This document shows, one piece after another, positions 31,601 to 44,514 of a stretch of 64,000 nt of DNA. Every line of letters starts with the position of its first letter. Position 1 is the stretch's first letter. The DNA lies in assembly GCA_963556145.1 (NCBI GenBank), contig OY744470.1, positions 1,178,001 to 1,242,000 on the forward strand, read 5' to 3'. The DNA comes from Hygrocybe punicea. Taxonomy: Eukaryota; Basidiomycota; Agaricomycetes; Agaricales; Hygrophoraceae. A program made the translations under genes and the position numbers. The notes beneath the pieces are model-generated. The model saw nothing but the letters and a program-made list of their open reading frames with translations, made no database searches and was not told where the DNA came from.

Positions 31601-34600
31601 CATTTGTTTCCCCTCAAACTGTCCTGCCGCGAGTTATGGAACAGCTGCGCGCCGACATTAATCCAGTGGTATTGAATGATTTGAATGAGAGAGACATTGG
31701 GGTTTGGATGACACCTGAGGGAACGATTTTTGTTGATGGTGACTTTCTTCAACTCGTTTTCTCTCACATGTTTCAAGATTGATATCAGATTTGCAGTGTT
31801 GTCATCAAAGAAACATCAGGTTGAACCAAAGAAGGGCAAAGATTATGAGATTGCACAATGGGAATCTGATCTTCGAAAGTCCCTAGCTAACAAGAAGCCT
31901 GCTGCTGACGCTTCTCTAACGAAGAAAGAGCAAACTCTTGTGCAAGCTCAGCTAGAGAAAGAGGCGGTTATCCGACAGCGCGTCGTTTCGGTGAAGGCGA
32001 ACATTGAACGTGGTCTTCAGTTTATCCGCAGTCTGATTGCGGCTGGTATTGACGAATTTCGGTCGTACATCTCCTCCGTGGCCACCCTCCTACTTGACGG
32101 GGCCTTGCAAGGAGGTGCTCCATTAGTGGGCCGAAAGGCTTTCGACACTTATTTGGTGGTGTGCTTTTGTTTTCGTATGCAAGTCCTTGGGACTGAACTT
32201 GTGGGGTAGGATTTGGCCAAATGCTGTTCAGAACGTCTTGATTCCTTGCGGAAATGGGTTGGGTTGGCTACATTGAGAAGTTTGAATGTCGATTCAGTTC
32301 CTGAAGAATTTCAAGCGGAACCTATCAATTGTACGGTCTCACCTGATTTTCTGTGATTTTGACAGGAGCTGTTACCAATCAAATTTCATCATTCTCAGAT
32401 CTTATTCTCCGAGTTCTTTATCGGCTACGGTCACTCTCAGAACAAGCACCTTTTGATGCCCCAACATTTTCTTATGCCTTTCCTCTACTGGACCAAATAG
32501 TGATCCAAGGCGGGTTAGGAGTTGACGGGGAGAATGATCCACTCGAACAGGTTGCTCTCACTCTAGACATTATCAAGTTCCATTGTGGCGAATGTTTGTT
32601 CTGAAAGCGTCTGTGAACAGAGTATCATCTAACCGTCACTAAAATTCAGTCTCGGACCCTGCGTATCCTCGCACCAAAACCATGGAAACCCTGCTACATA
32701 TCATCAGGCAACAACCAAAATTTACTAAGGAGGCATCTTCTGCTCTCATAGATATGGGCGAGGCCGTTTATTCGACATCGACCCGGGATGAGATTGATGT
32801 GTTATTGCATGGCACTCTGCACCAGGAGGTGTATGTTCGCCATTCGTGTCTCCAAGCTCTCCAGGTATGGTTTGAATCATCCGTTTGGTCCGCCTTACTT
32901 ACTCACTTTATTTAGCCATTCGATTTGACTGATCTTGACTGGTCACCCCAGCTTTGGGTTGCCTGTCATGACGACGATCAACAGAATGCCAGGTTAGCCC
33001 AGCATGTATGGGAAGACAATGGTCTTGACGTTCCTGCATCATTTTTACAACAATTACTTGGGTTTCTTGGTAAGAACTCCTGACTTAGCAGGTTAAATTC
33101 TCACGTCAACTACAGAACATGCAAACGCGTATGTTCGTGCGAGTTCTGCCGGTGCTATTGCAGAGGCTGTGGAACATTGGCCACAGAGTGTGCAAGTTAC
33201 ACTTGCTGCACTTCAAGATTTTTACCGCGAAAAGGCAAGTCAAATATTATCTATCCACGCAACCGATGTTCACAACCTTCCAGGCGAAAATTCTTGCACC
33301 GGAGTTCGACGAATATGTAGGTAGATGTTTTCTAACGTTTGTTCATCTGTCCTGAAACTGTATGCGTAGGGCATGGTAATCTCGCAAAGTTTGGACCGGT
33401 CAGACCCTTGGCCCACTCGTGCCGCAATCGCTAGCACTTTTGAAAAACTGTCGCCATCGTTGTCTGAGCGAGAAGTAGAACCATTTTTTTCGTTCTTGAT
33501 CAACGATGAGGCCCTTGGGGACCTAACTCCCGACGTACGCAGAGGCATGCTTGATGCGGGCAGCAGCGTGATTGACCTCCATGGATCTACTCGGCTTGCG
33601 GGCCTCATTACCATGTTTGAGGTGTATTTATCATGTCCAAGTTCCACTTCAGAGACGAGTGATCACATCAAGGAAGCAGTCGTCATCCTCTTTGGACGTG
33701 TAGCTAGGCATTTGGATGCGTCGGACCCGCGTATTCCAGCTATCGTGGACCGACTCGTGGACGCGCTGAAAACACCGTCGGAACAGGTGCAAATTGCGGT
33801 TTCGGATTGTTTGTCACCCCTAGTTAAATTCATGAGGCCACGACTCGCCCAACTTGTGGACAAGTTACTGGACGAACTTATGAACGCAGCCAAATACGCA
33901 GCGCGCCGAGGCGCTGCCTACGGTTTGGCCGGGGTCATTAAAGGTACGGGTATTGCGGGCATAAAGGAATTTGATATCATCAATCGATTGCGCGGTGCCA
34001 CGGAAGATAAGAAGCATTACGGGCCTCGCCAAGCCGCCATGTTTGCTTTCGAAACCTTAAGCAGCACCCTTGGCCGACTCTTTGAACCTTACGTTACATA
34101 CATCCTACCCTTGCTCTTGACGTCATTCGGAGATACCATTGTGGATGTCAGGGATGCTACACAGGATGCCTCTCGAGTTATCATGGCCAACCTGTCTGGT
34201 TACGGTGTGAAGCTCATCTTGCCATCGCTTCTCTCTGGTCTTGACGAGAAGCAATGGCGCACGAAGAAAGGCTCTATTGAGTTATTGGGGATGATGGCTT
34301 ATTGTTCTCCTAAACAACTATCTCTTTCGTTGCCAATCGTCATTCCTCGGCTCACTGGCGTGTTGACTGATTCTCATGCGCAAGTGAGAGCTGCTGCCAA
34401 CAAAAGTCTCAAGCAATTCGGGGAGGTTATCAGCAATCCGGAAATCCACTCTCTCGTCCCCATTCTCCTCAAAGCTCTTGTTGATCCCGCCAAAACCCCC
34501 ACCGCACTGGCCTCTCTGTTAAAGACGTCGTTTATGCACTATATTGACCATTCCTCTTTGGCATTGGTATGTCATCGCTCTTTTTTGTTCAACTGTAAAA

Positions 34601-37600
34601 TTTCTTTATTGTCCACCTAGGTTGTCCCAATACTGGAGAGAGGTTTACGAGAACGAAGTGCCGATACGAAAAAGAAAGCCGCACAGATTGTCGGTAACTT
34701 AGCATCCCTGACTGACTCCAAGGACTTTGTTCCCTACCTATCTCGGTTGCTTCCAATGGTACATATTGTCCTCGTTGATCCTGTGCCCGAAGCCCGAGCA
34801 ACAGCTGCCAAGGCGCTTGGGACGCTGGTCGAACGTCTTGGAGAGGTCCATTTCCCTGACCTGGTCCCCACCCTCCTCCGCACACTCAAGACTGATACCT
34901 CCAGTGTTGATCGTCAAGGGGCCGCTCAAGGCTTGAGTGAGGTACTGTCTGGTCTCGGCATGGAACGGCTCGAAGGTCTGTTACCCGATATCATCGCTAA
35001 CGCTCAGAGTCCGCGAAGCACTGTCAAAGAAGGTTTCATGTCTCTCCTCGTTTTTCTGCCTACGACTTTCGGTATTCGCTTCCAACCGCACTTGCCAAAG
35101 ATTATTGCGCCAATACTGGCAGGACTGTCCGACACAGAGGAGTACGTGAGAGAAGCTGCGATGCGTGCCGGGAGAATGGTTGTCACGAACTACTCGAGCA
35201 AAGCGATAGATTTACTATTACCGGAACTTGAATGCGGAATGTTTGATACTGGTTGGCGTATCCGAGTAAGTAAAGTTGTTCCTCGACTTCCACTCGTTGA
35301 ATGTTTTCCAGTTATCATCCGTCACACTTGTCGGAGAGCTTCTATTCAAGGTGTCAGGGATCAGTGGAAAGGTTTGTATCCATTCCATCGGTTTCCAAAA
35401 TTTAAACGATTAATTAATTATGTTCCGGAACAGACTGAGATTGAAGAAGGAGCGGCGGTAGAAGTCACTAGTGCTGATGCCTCTCGACGCGCTCTGATAG
35501 AAGTCCTGGGCGCTGAACGACGTGACCGTATTCTATCCGCTCTGTATCTGGTCCGGCAGGACAGCGTAAATGTCGTCCGCCAGTCGTCTATCCATATTTG
35601 GAAAGCTCTGGTACACAATACGCCACGCGCAGGTAAATTTACTTATCAGGCTGCAAATGGGGGGCTCAAAGGTGTTGCATAGTTCGGGAACTTCTCCCAG
35701 AGCTGATCAGTCAGATCCTCATACTGATATCTAGCTTAGAATTTGAACAGCAAGAGGTGATTGTTGACTATTACTCACTGACGGGACCTTTTGTTGAATG
35801 TTCTCACAGACTGCTGGTCGCACGACCGCAGAGCTCTGTCGCAAATTTGGCGAAAAGATATTGGGAGCAATTGTTCCCATCTTGCGGATACACTCCGTGT
35901 CTCCTGATGCAAGAACACGAGAAGGCGTCTGTCTGATGATATGTGAAATTATGTGAGTACCATCCATGCTCCCTGTGACTCTATTGTTGACAAAGTTGTC
36001 AGGGAAAATACCACCGATGGTCAACGAGAAGGACATGAAGACGACATGATTTCGATGATCCGGATTACTCTCGTTGATGATGAAGCCAATGTTCGTACTG
36101 CAGCGGCAAAAGCGTTCGATTCCTTCCAAATTCATATGGGCGCGAAAGCTATCGATCAAACCATACCAACATTGCTGGAAGCCTTGAGGCAGCCCGGCAA
36201 AGGATCTGGTACTGCCCTACAGGCGCTTAAAGAAGTCATGGCTGTGCGTATACAACTATCTCACAACATTGATTCGTCTGACCTCAGTTTAGGTTCGCTC
36301 ATCTACCGTGTTCCCTGTGCTGATCCCCACGTTGATCTCAACGCCAGTGACTGTATTCAATGCTCGCGCCCTCGCGTCTCTCGTGACTGTTGCTGGAAAT
36401 GCTCTTAGCAAGCGTCTGACTATAATTCTGAGTTCACTCGTAAAGGTTCTAGAGGAGGGGGCAGACGACGAGCTCAAATCTGCCGTCGAGGACGCTCTCC
36501 GTGCATTGATCGCTTCAATCAGTGATGCTGAAGGACTCAATACGTTGATGATGATACTGCTGGGATGGTGCGTTTCAATTTTCGGGTTCTTACGGTGCTG
36601 CTGACCTTAATACTGTTCCATCACATACAGGGCCAAGCATGAATCACCGAAGCGCCGTGTAAGCGCCAATGATCTTTTCGCGACGTTTTGCCAGGAGTCG
36701 GAGCTCGATGCATCAATATATCGCGTCGATTGGATTCGACAATTGATTTCTTCTCTTGAGGACCCGCAGGTTGCCGTTCACACAGCTGCGTGGAACGCTT
36801 TTGACGTATTCGTGAAATCGATTCCGAAAGACGAGTTGGAGCCACTTGTAGTTCCCCTACATCGTTCAATTGAAAGTACTGGCGCTCCCGGCCATCATGT
36901 TCCTGGCTTCAGCTTGCCTAAAGGCGTATCACCGGCTGTCCCCATCATCATTGCTGGTCTCATTACCGGTAGTAACGAGCAACGGGAGCACGCTGCCTAT
37001 GCTATCGGTGATCTTGTGGAGCGGACGGAAGAAAACGCCATCAAACCATTCGTTGTACCCTTTACTGGCCCCCTGATTCGCGTGGCCACACAAGCCACTA
37101 CCTACCCACCGGCTGTTAAAACTGCTCTTCTCAGCGCTCTAACATCGATGCTTGAGCGGATTCCTGGATTTGTCAAACCATTTTTCCCGCAGCTTCAACG
37201 CACATTTGTGAAGAGTGCGAGTGACCCAGCCAGTGTCGTCGTGCGAACGAAGGCAGCCCAGGCACTTGGGGTGCTCATGAGAAATCAACCTAGGGTAGAT
37301 CCGGTCATCACTGAATTAATCGCTGGTGCGAAACACGACGAGGAAAGCATAGCGAGCAGTATGGTCCTGGCGCTGGCAAATGTTGTTAGAAACGCGCATC
37401 AAAATATAGGTGAGAAAGCAAGAGAGGCGTGCGTGGAGCTTGCTATGGAAACGTTCAAGTCAAACCACGATGGTGAGCTTCCCGCTATGGGGGATTGGCA
37501 CAACCATCAAACTGAAATGCTTTCAGAGAACTATACTCGATCAATAGCGGCATTGGTAACATCTCTGTCGGCATATCCTGAACTCCTGAAACCCCTTGTG

Positions 37601-37909
37601 GAGTACGTTCGCCTTTGATGATTATTTGATTATTGAACCTTTATTCGATTTTTCATTTCCAGATCATATTTGATATCTGGGACTCCCCCATCCGTGATAT
37701 CCTCACAAACGATTTTGGCTGTTCTTGCTCCAGATGACATAAACCAGATTTCTTCAAACCTATTCCAAAACCTTTCCCTTCTTCGGAGTGTTGCACAGAA
37801 GGTCCAGGAGAGCGTCGCCAGCGATAAACCATCAATATCACGGCCTTCACGTGAAGCAAGGGATCTTCTGAAGGAACTCGATGATGACAGCATTCTTGGG
37901 CTTTTTTGA
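28657..37909 (+). CDS. GCN1: GCN1, translational activator of the GCN2 kinase (HEAT-repeat protein)
   Basis: GCN1 binds translating, stalled or collided ribosomes with GCN20 and activates the eIF2-alpha kinase GCN2 during amino-acid starvation. The gene is about 9.3 kb with many short introns; the coding length fits the roughly 2,600 residues of fungal GCN1. Recognisable blocks include the N-terminal KAALARTRRTLRS and FPHQLPTLLATLLSQ, and the long EF3-like HEAT core at 33370-35260 (RRGAAYGLAGVIKGTGI, KHYGPRQAAMFAFETL, WRTKKGSIELLGMMAYCSPK, DRQGAAQGLSEVLSGLGMER). The region after it (EVLGAERRDRILSALYLVRQ) leads to the GCN2-RWD-binding part, and the gene ends with RDLLKELDDDSILGLF, the conserved C-terminus. 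I checked splice joins over the first 1.5 kb and around 35,270 and found them in frame, with no sign of damage. It lies head-to-head with the 256-aa gene and tail-to-tail with GGPP synthase. Confidence 0.95.
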
Positions 37910-38054
37910 GTACGTGTGATACTAGGGTCCTAGTATGTAGCGTTGTTACATTTCAACTATAAAGGAATGAAATAGATTCCCGAGTCCCAAAACTCAAAAT
38001 CTGACCATTCACCGGGACCATGCCTCATTGTAGTGTTGTCGAACCCACCCCCCC

Positions 38055-39556
38055 TCACAAGTCAGAGTTTGGAGCTTCAACATGAAGTATATCCATGATG
38101 GACTCCAATCCCTTATTTCCCCGAAGTCTCTTTATTTCGTCCAAAGTTTGTTTTTCCAGAGTCCGCATAACCGCCAAGGTGTAGTCGAAAGAATGGGTGC
38201 GATCCCTCATGTATGAAATTATATGTACTTTGAGGGATGGGGTGGTAGGACGCTTCTGCAAAACGTCTAGAGAGTTGGAGAGTGAGTATCGATCCCCAGG
38301 TTCGTTGGGTGGCGGAACGGACTCAATACTTGTCTGTTCAATTTGTCTGCCTGGATACTGTGCACAACTGGGAATGAGAATTTGCCCTCTGTTAAATCTT
38401 CAGCGAAACCTTTGTTGGTCGCATACTAAGATTTGGTTGGGGTCAGTTTTCGAGAGATACATGGATACACGGACGGAAATTTACTTGTGTGCTTTGGAGA
38501 TTCATATAATCATCCCTAATCTGAAAGTAGATGCTGATGAGGTTCACGAGCGGTACATAATTCCTGCGCCGGGGGAGACTTGATGGATGATCAAAATCAT
38601 TAGAAAATTCATAAATGAACGTACATGTTAACATTGGTTGTTGCACAGGCCATCATGAGCTTTATGGCTAGTCTGAACAAACCGCCCGTTTCTGACGAAC
38701 CCGGGTGAATGTTAGAAGGAAAAAACAAAATGTGGGGGCGAAAAAAAGAGTTTACTGACTATCGCTTACCATCGCGATGTATTCATCTTCGGTGGGACAC
38801 CGGAGGGAGTCACGCCAGAGCAACTCAAGCCCCTGGCCGCGGTGAAGGGAGAGGAGTTCCGCTAAGACCCAGGTAAGGCGGGCAACTTTACTTTACTGTG
38901 CATCTGGGTGAGCGCCTACTCACATGTGACTATGTAGTCCAGGTCTCTGCTGTTGATCCATCGATTTATCCCGTCCTCGTCGTGCTGTCGGCAAAGCGGG
39001 AAGAGTTCTTGAAAGGCAAGGAAATACACATAATTCGCTGTGTTTATTGTCTGCGGAATGCCATATATCTTGTGTGCAACTGTTGTGTTGAATGGGGGGG
39101 ATCAGTAGCGCTCTAAATGCATCGGTATACCAGGTTCGCGGAATGCGCGTGTGGTGAACAAGACGGACGTACCTGGTTGCCCCCGCCTCAGCTGTGAATC
39201 GTCCTCGATATCGTCTACTCTGCAGCATCCTGATAAGAAAGTTTCTATCATTTGAGTATCAGATTAAGGGACTCACAGCAGGCTGGCGCTGTGGAGCATA
39301 TTGACCACCCTCCTAATGACCTCTAGTTTTGATTCCTGTACGTTAAGCCACGCGTTGAAAGCTTCAATCATTGCACCGCGTATTTCCTTGCCGGGATTTG
39401 CAGTGATGTACGTGAAGGGTTCGAGCAAAGCCTGTATGGTTATCAGTAAAGGATTGAGACATGAGATGAAAAAAAAATACAGACAGCTTCATTCTGATCA
39501 GACCATGAAGAAGGGTTGGAGAGACGAGGGAGAATGTTATCGTACTTGGATGCCAT
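38055..39556 (-). CDS. Geranylgeranyl diphosphate synthase
   Basis: Makes the C20 isoprenoid diphosphate from isopentenyl and allylic diphosphates, for prenylated proteins, carotenoids and diterpenes. Exons on the minus strand encode, in order: [18 protein letters not shown] (start codon at 39556), [20 protein letters not shown], the first Asp-rich motif [12 protein letters not shown] (about 39200), [33 protein letters not shown] and the [18 protein letters not shown] helix. The second Asp-rich motif follows in [10 protein letters not shown] (about 38515), then [19 protein letters not shown] and the C-terminal [14 protein letters not shown] helices to the stop at 38055. Both metal-binding motifs are intact and all parts are present, so it should be active. 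It resembles the fungal ggs-1/BTS1 type. The stop lies 146 bp from the GCN1 stop. Confidence 0.93.
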
Positions 39557-39762
39557 TCACACAGGAGACGGATGAGGATTTTCTGCCATCAAATAATATA
39601 TTGAGATATCCGATGACCAAATCGGCCCATCGGCCCGTGGTTGATCGTGGAAACAGATCCTGCGCCTCGGCATTACCCGACATTCGTCATTTTCTGATGT
39701 ATCCTATATGATGGTGTCGGTAAGATAAGAGTAGGCAGGCTTTGACTTCCTCTCGCGAAGGG
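39557..39762. promoter_or_regulatory. Shared divergent promoter region (GGPP synthase / CHR)
   Basis: 206 bp between the two start codons; both promoters are expected here. No distinct element recognised. Confidence 0.4.
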
Positions 39763-41351
39763 ATGTCTGATTCCAACGCATCTCATATTTCCACCAGCCG
39801 AAGGAATGACGCAGAGGAAAAGGCAACACCACAACCTTCTGATATTGAAACTGGCCTTCCCACACCCCCCGTTGATGATGTTGTCAATCTCCAACACGAG
39901 TTAGTCGACAATTCCCGTGTCCCTCGCCTATCTGTACTCCAGATTTTCTGGTTCTTTCTGACCAAGTTCGGGTTATTTGCTTGGGGAGGACCTGTCGCCC
40001 AGATTGCCCTGATCAAAGATCGCTTGGTCGTAAAGGATCATTGGATCACTCTATCGCGTTTCAATCGCGTCTTCGCCGTGTACCAGATTCTCCCTGGTCC
40101 GGAAGCCGCTGAGCTGTGCATGTTCTTTGGGTGCTTGGCAGGCGGGAGATGGGGGGGAGTCGCCGCAGGTTTGGGCTTCATCCTGCCCGGCTTTGTTCTC
40201 ATGCTCGTAGCCAGCTACCTTTACGTCGTTATCGGCTTTGGGAACGTATACGTAGATGCGTCGTTTCGCGCCCTGCAGCCAATGGTGGCAGCGATGGTAT
40301 GTTAATTGTCATGGACTACCTGTGTAAATTTATACCCCTTCTCCCTGCGTAGATATTTCGCGCGACGCACAAGATTGCCGAGCATGCCTTGATGTCGCAC
40401 GAAACCAAAAAAATAAACCCGTGGCTCTTCGCATTTGCAATTCTTACGGCTCTCAATAGTGCTCTCCGAATAAACTGGTGCATCAAGTTCACGCAGATGA
40501 ATGCCTTTTTTTGACGCTATTCCAGGTTTATATCCTTGGGTGTCTATGGTATTATCAACATGGCAATTGTCCGGCGCTATTTCCCCATCGCTGGCTTCAT
40601 TTTCATACTTCAATACGTCGGCTACGCGCTCTACGTCCACTTCAAGGGCGTCCCATCCCCTGTATCCTTAGCTCTTGGCATCTCACGGACCCCAGACGCA
40701 GCACACCTCTTCGTGCTCGGCTTGGTAGCAGGCAGTCTATCCTTTGGAGGTGCATACACTTCCATCCCATTTGTCCAGGCAGAGGCTGTGCTCCTCGGTC
40801 GTTGGCTTCCCCAGCAAGTGTTCATCGATTGCATTGCGATTGGCAATATCTTGCCTGCGCCGCTGGTCATCTTTGCGACGTTCGTTGGGTTCCAGGGCGG
40901 CTATGTGCACGCGGGCACGGCGTATGCGTTTGCCGGTGCGACGGTGATTACCCTCGGGATGTTCTTTCCATGCTTCTTGTTCACGATCGTGGGACATCAT
41001 CTACTTGAGAAATTGGTTCGCAACCAAGTACGCTAGTATACTTCTATGCCTCGTCTTAGCTACTGACTATTTTTTTTCAAGTTCCTGTCTGCTTTCTTTG
41101 ACGGAATCTGTGGCTCCGTCGTTGGTGTGATTGCAATAGTCGCAATCGACATTCTGCGTGCTAGCGTCGGCGACACTGGACGAACACAGCCATCAACAAT
41201 TGAGGGCGGTTTAACTGTCGCCTCCCAGGACGCCGTCGCCGCAGTGTTGTACATGGTCACCCTTGCCATACTTTACAAATTTACACATAAGTATGCTGTC
41301 ATTGTGCTGGTATTGGGTGGCGCCCTGGCAGGGCAATTCCTCTTCGTGTGA
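39763..41351 (+). CDS. CHR-family chromate ion transporter, 476 aa
   Basis: Four exons (39763-40296, 40353-40477, 40526-41027, 41082-41351) give 476 residues. After a polar cytosolic N-terminus (about 60 residues) come two related halves of hydrophobic segments, as in long-chain CHR proteins. The first half shows FGLFAWGGPVAQIALI and YQILPGPEAAE; the second shows SLSFGGAYTSIPFVQAEAV and IGNILPAPLVIFATFVGF. These are the paired Gly-Gly and Pro signature regions of the family. CHR proteins move chromate, probably through sulfate-like anion exchange, across the plasma membrane; in fungi the direction and natural substrate are not always known. The ATG at 39763 is preferred over upstream non-ATG codons. 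Confidence 0.92.
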
Positions 41352-42786
41352 TGGACATGGAGATTATGATTAATAACTGCAGAAGCGTTTGACATACGGC
41401 CACAACGTGTGTCCATCCGGTAGCTTGCCTCAAGTTTTTGTACGTGTCACATTTAGACCTTCTGTGAAGGTTTTCAGTTTTATTAGAAAGTAGTTGTGGA
41501 AGGATGTAAATTGAAAATATATTCTCTCGTAGTACACTGTAAATACTCAATACTCGCTGGGTTGGTTGGACTCTTCATTCACATTAATATTGCAGTCACA
41601 GCGATCGCCTATTCGCTCCGCTCAATCTACCACCAGATTGCAACTTTATCGCGAATCGTTCGGTTTTGAGTACTGGCACATTTCCTTGCCAACAACTCCG
41701 GGCAAATTATGGGGGATCTGGTCATTGCTGAGACGTGCTATGATGAGGGGGTCACAAATCTATATCCTAGCATCTCTGATTTGTGTCGCTTGGCTACATT
41801 TATCATTGCCAATCGTACTATCGTCACCAACACCGCTATTTGGACCCAAACGCTCACGGGAAGGCTCGCGTCGAGGTCAACGTGGCTTAAGTGGAACAGA
41901 CTCAAGTGAATGTCACATCTCGCGTTCATGCTCTGGACAGGGCGAATGCTCCCCGCGATGAACTCTTCGATCATACCCGATGACACGAGTGGGTGGTTGG
42001 TACGTTCTCAGTGAATGGAACAACACAACACATGGAAGGGGACCCGCACGCTCTCGAATAGGATCTTGCAACTGGCCCGGGGAATGCCAGCGGTCCTTAT
42101 GCTGATGCGGCCACCAGTATGCGGTACCACTGCTTGGGAACTATATCCCGCAATGGGCAACAGTTGACCCTGCGAAGCAGTTCCCTGACACCACGGCGAA
42201 CGGGGGGGGGGGACTCGGATACATTTATCCAAGACATCAATATATATACTACATGTTCGGCAGTGCCCCCTGATACTGGGTCACCAATCGTGACGACCAC
42301 GAATATCTCGCTTGAGGTTTCGAGTCCATTTGTCTGCCCTTTGTCTCGTTTGTCAAACGTGTATTGTGGTATAGGAGCAAATGGATTGTGCATAGCCAAC
42401 ATCAGCAACGTCGTCATACAACCCACCCTGCCACTCAACTGATTCCAGAATCGCACCACTCCCGAATACCCAACACACCTTCCTTCTCAACCCGTCTATC
42501 TCATCCTAGGTAATTGCCAGATTGTTCCAGAGACCCTCTCTCTAATCCTCTTCTTATCTCGCTCTAGTTCGAGTGACATTGTCCTTTGATTTCTTCAGGC
42601 GGATTTGGAGTACCTCCATCTTTTTCCCTGACATCTTGTTTTCTCAGATGCAGCGCTCCTTCGATTCATCGTAATCACTCTGGAGGATCTCCATCTCTTT
42701 CATTAACGCCCCGCGATCGTTTTCCGTGCACTAGTATTTCTTTCCCGAAAATGGCGAAGTTCAAGAGACTCCTTTGGCCAAGCTGA
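41352..42786. other. Intergenic relic region
   Basis: No intact gene. Short protein-like pieces occur, for example YAVPLLGNYIPQWATVDPAK in one frame near 42120-42180 and VNVTSRVHALDRANAPRDEL near 41910-41970. They are broken by stops and I cannot assign a family. A run of ten G residues lies at about 42204. Confidence 0.4.
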
Positions 42787-42950
42787 ATGGCACCCAAGCC
42801 CAAGTACGATATCATCCTTCCCCGTCTCTCCAACACTTCTTCGTGGTCTGATCAGAATCTGTCTGCGATTTTCATCTGTTGTCTCGATACTTTTTTTTTT
42901 ACAGATATCCGGTTACGCTGTGCTCGAACCTTTCACATAAATCCGAGAGA
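42787..42950 (+). pseudogene. Truncated 5' copy of geranylgeranyl diphosphate synthase
   Basis: Begins with an ATG and encodes KYDIILPRLSNTSSWSDQN, nearly the same as exon 1 of the intact gene at 39556. It is followed by a degenerate copy of intron 1 ending in TTTTACAG and by the start of exon 2 (LEPFT), where the next codon is a TAA stop. Homology then ends and a WD40 fragment begins. Orientation is opposite to the intact gene, about 3.2 kb away. It cannot make an enzyme, as both Asp-rich motifs are missing. Confidence 0.75.
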
Positions 42951-42979
42951 CACTTCCCACTTACGTCCATCCATTATAT

Positions 42980-43137
42980 TGAGGAAATTATTGACAGGGC
43001 ATTCCGCTGCAATTTTTTCTGTGGCATTCTCATCTGATGAGAATCGGATTGCCTCAGCCTGTTGCGACGGCATCGTTTGTACGTGGGACATCAAGATGGG
43101 ACAAACCAGGCTTCACGCTCTCAGGGGACACACATGA
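42980..43137 (+). pseudogene. WD40 repeat fragment
   Basis: Encodes LTGHSAAIFSVAFSSDENRI followed by ASACCDGIVCTWDI and a second partial repeat start (LHALRGHT), one complete WD40 blade in total, then stops. This type of blade is common in mushroom NACHT-WD40 proteins. No other blades or NACHT region are nearby, so it is a stray fragment. Confidence 0.7.
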
Positions 43138-43884
43138 CACACATGAGGTCCTACTTTTTCGCTTGGTGGCCGTTGGGTTCCGAAGAGACTCTTCTAGAAT
43201 CCAGCAAAGAAACAGTGAACTTCCCGTTTCGTCTTTGCGAAGTCGACTTGCCACAGCAAAAACGCTCACGCAGTAACCAAATTGCCATTTCAAACGGCAC
43301 AGCGGACCATACAGCAAGGCCTTTGGGGCCTTTGGGTTGTGAAAATAAATATGCTTTAGCTTCATCATGTGTAGCTTACCGTTATACGTAACATGCGTAA
43401 CATCCAACATAGACTTATGCTTCAATCTTCAGCAAGCTTCAATCTTCAAATCATAAACCCAATCAAGTTGTCCGCAATTCTGTATGCGAGACGTGAACAG
43501 GTTCCATTGCATCATTCTCGCTCGACTTCGGCATTGGCAGCGACCCGATAATGCCAGTGACTACCTCCGCCAGTTGGACCGGCGGATCCCCTAGCTATAG
43601 GGTTTCAGAGTAAATCGAGTGGGGCTGGAGACGTAAGGAATTAACTCAGGAATTTTGATGGACGTACAAAACTTTGAAAGGCGGAGGTTGTGGTGAGTGA
43701 TGTCGCTCAAAATGCCGTAGTATGTGACTGATATGATGAGATCGTGAGGTAAGTTGAGAACATCGATGTCGCTTAGAAGGCCTTAACATGATGGATCAAG
43801 CTGTTGATGAGATAACAAACGTCCAGGTCGATCGCTCACTAGTGCTCACTGGCTGAATAGCATGAAGTTACTCTGAACGGTCTC
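43138..43884. other. Intergenic region
   Basis: No gene supported. Short repeated words (ATGATGAGAT, GTTGATGAGATAAC near 43730-43820) are present. Confidence 0.4.
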
Positions 43885-44064
43885 CTGCTTACTTCAACGT
43901 GCTTGAAGCTTGAAGGTTCCCGTTGGAACGATTACTTCAGCACTAGGTATAATGCTGATGTTCTAATCGAATTTCTGCTTAGAATTCAGGTTCACTCGCT
44001 GGGTGCACATTTCCTTTCCTTTCCTCAAAGATCCCGTCTCGACCAAAAAAGTGTTCACGAACGG

Positions 44065-44072
44065 TATAAAGG
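44065..44072 (+). promoter_or_regulatory. TATA box of the left small-protein gene
   Basis: TATAAAGG about 200 bp upstream of the ATG, conserved in position in the other copy. Confidence 0.5.
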
Positions 44073-44265
44073 TTGGACTTGGTAATGTATCTTTCACCCA
44101 CAAACCATCTTTTGAACCGTCGTGTCCTCTCAACTTGAATACCGCACTGCTCGTCGTTGATACTCTACTATCAAAGAAATCTACTCACAGCTTTGCCTTG
44201 TTTGTTTTCGCAGTAAGCTCGTTCTTGCCACGGTATTGCACCGCGCTTGCTTACTCTGAATATAG

Positions 44266-44514
44266 ATGGCTACATTTACCATCGTCAACGCGTCCGGTTC
44301 GGAAATCTATGCTTTTGTTTCGAACTACAGCGGTGGAGGCAGTGACGCATGGTATCCGCTAAACCCAGGAAACGCGGATACTTGGAACAGGAAGAATATA
44401 GGATGGGAGATCGTGGCCTTCAAGAACGAAAACGATACCCAGAGATCTGGCGTCTATGTGAAATCCAATGTTACGGTCACATTCAATAACTTTAACAACA
44501 TCGAAATTAACTAG
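44266..44514 (+). CDS. Small 82-aa protein, copy A
   Basis: Single-exon 82-residue protein starting MATFTIVNASGSEIYAFVSN and ending in alternating hydrophobic residues (VYVKSNVTVTFNNFNNIEIN). It is rich in Asn, Ser and Trp/Tyr and predicted to be mostly beta strand, with no signal peptide, membrane segment or cysteine. It differs from copy B at about 15 positions, spread along the protein, while core motifs (NASGSEIYAFVSN, DAWYPLNPG, VAFKNENDTQR, GVYVKSNVTVTF) are kept. That pattern suggests selection at protein level. I recall similar short proteins in other basidiomycetes but know no function; a lectin-like or other beta-sandwich protein is conceivable. It is convergent with copy B. Confidence 0.78.
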   Translation: MATFTIVNASGSEIYAFVSNYSGGGSDAWYPLNPGNADTWNRKNIGWEIVAFKNENDTQRSGVYVKSNVTVTFNNFNNIEIN

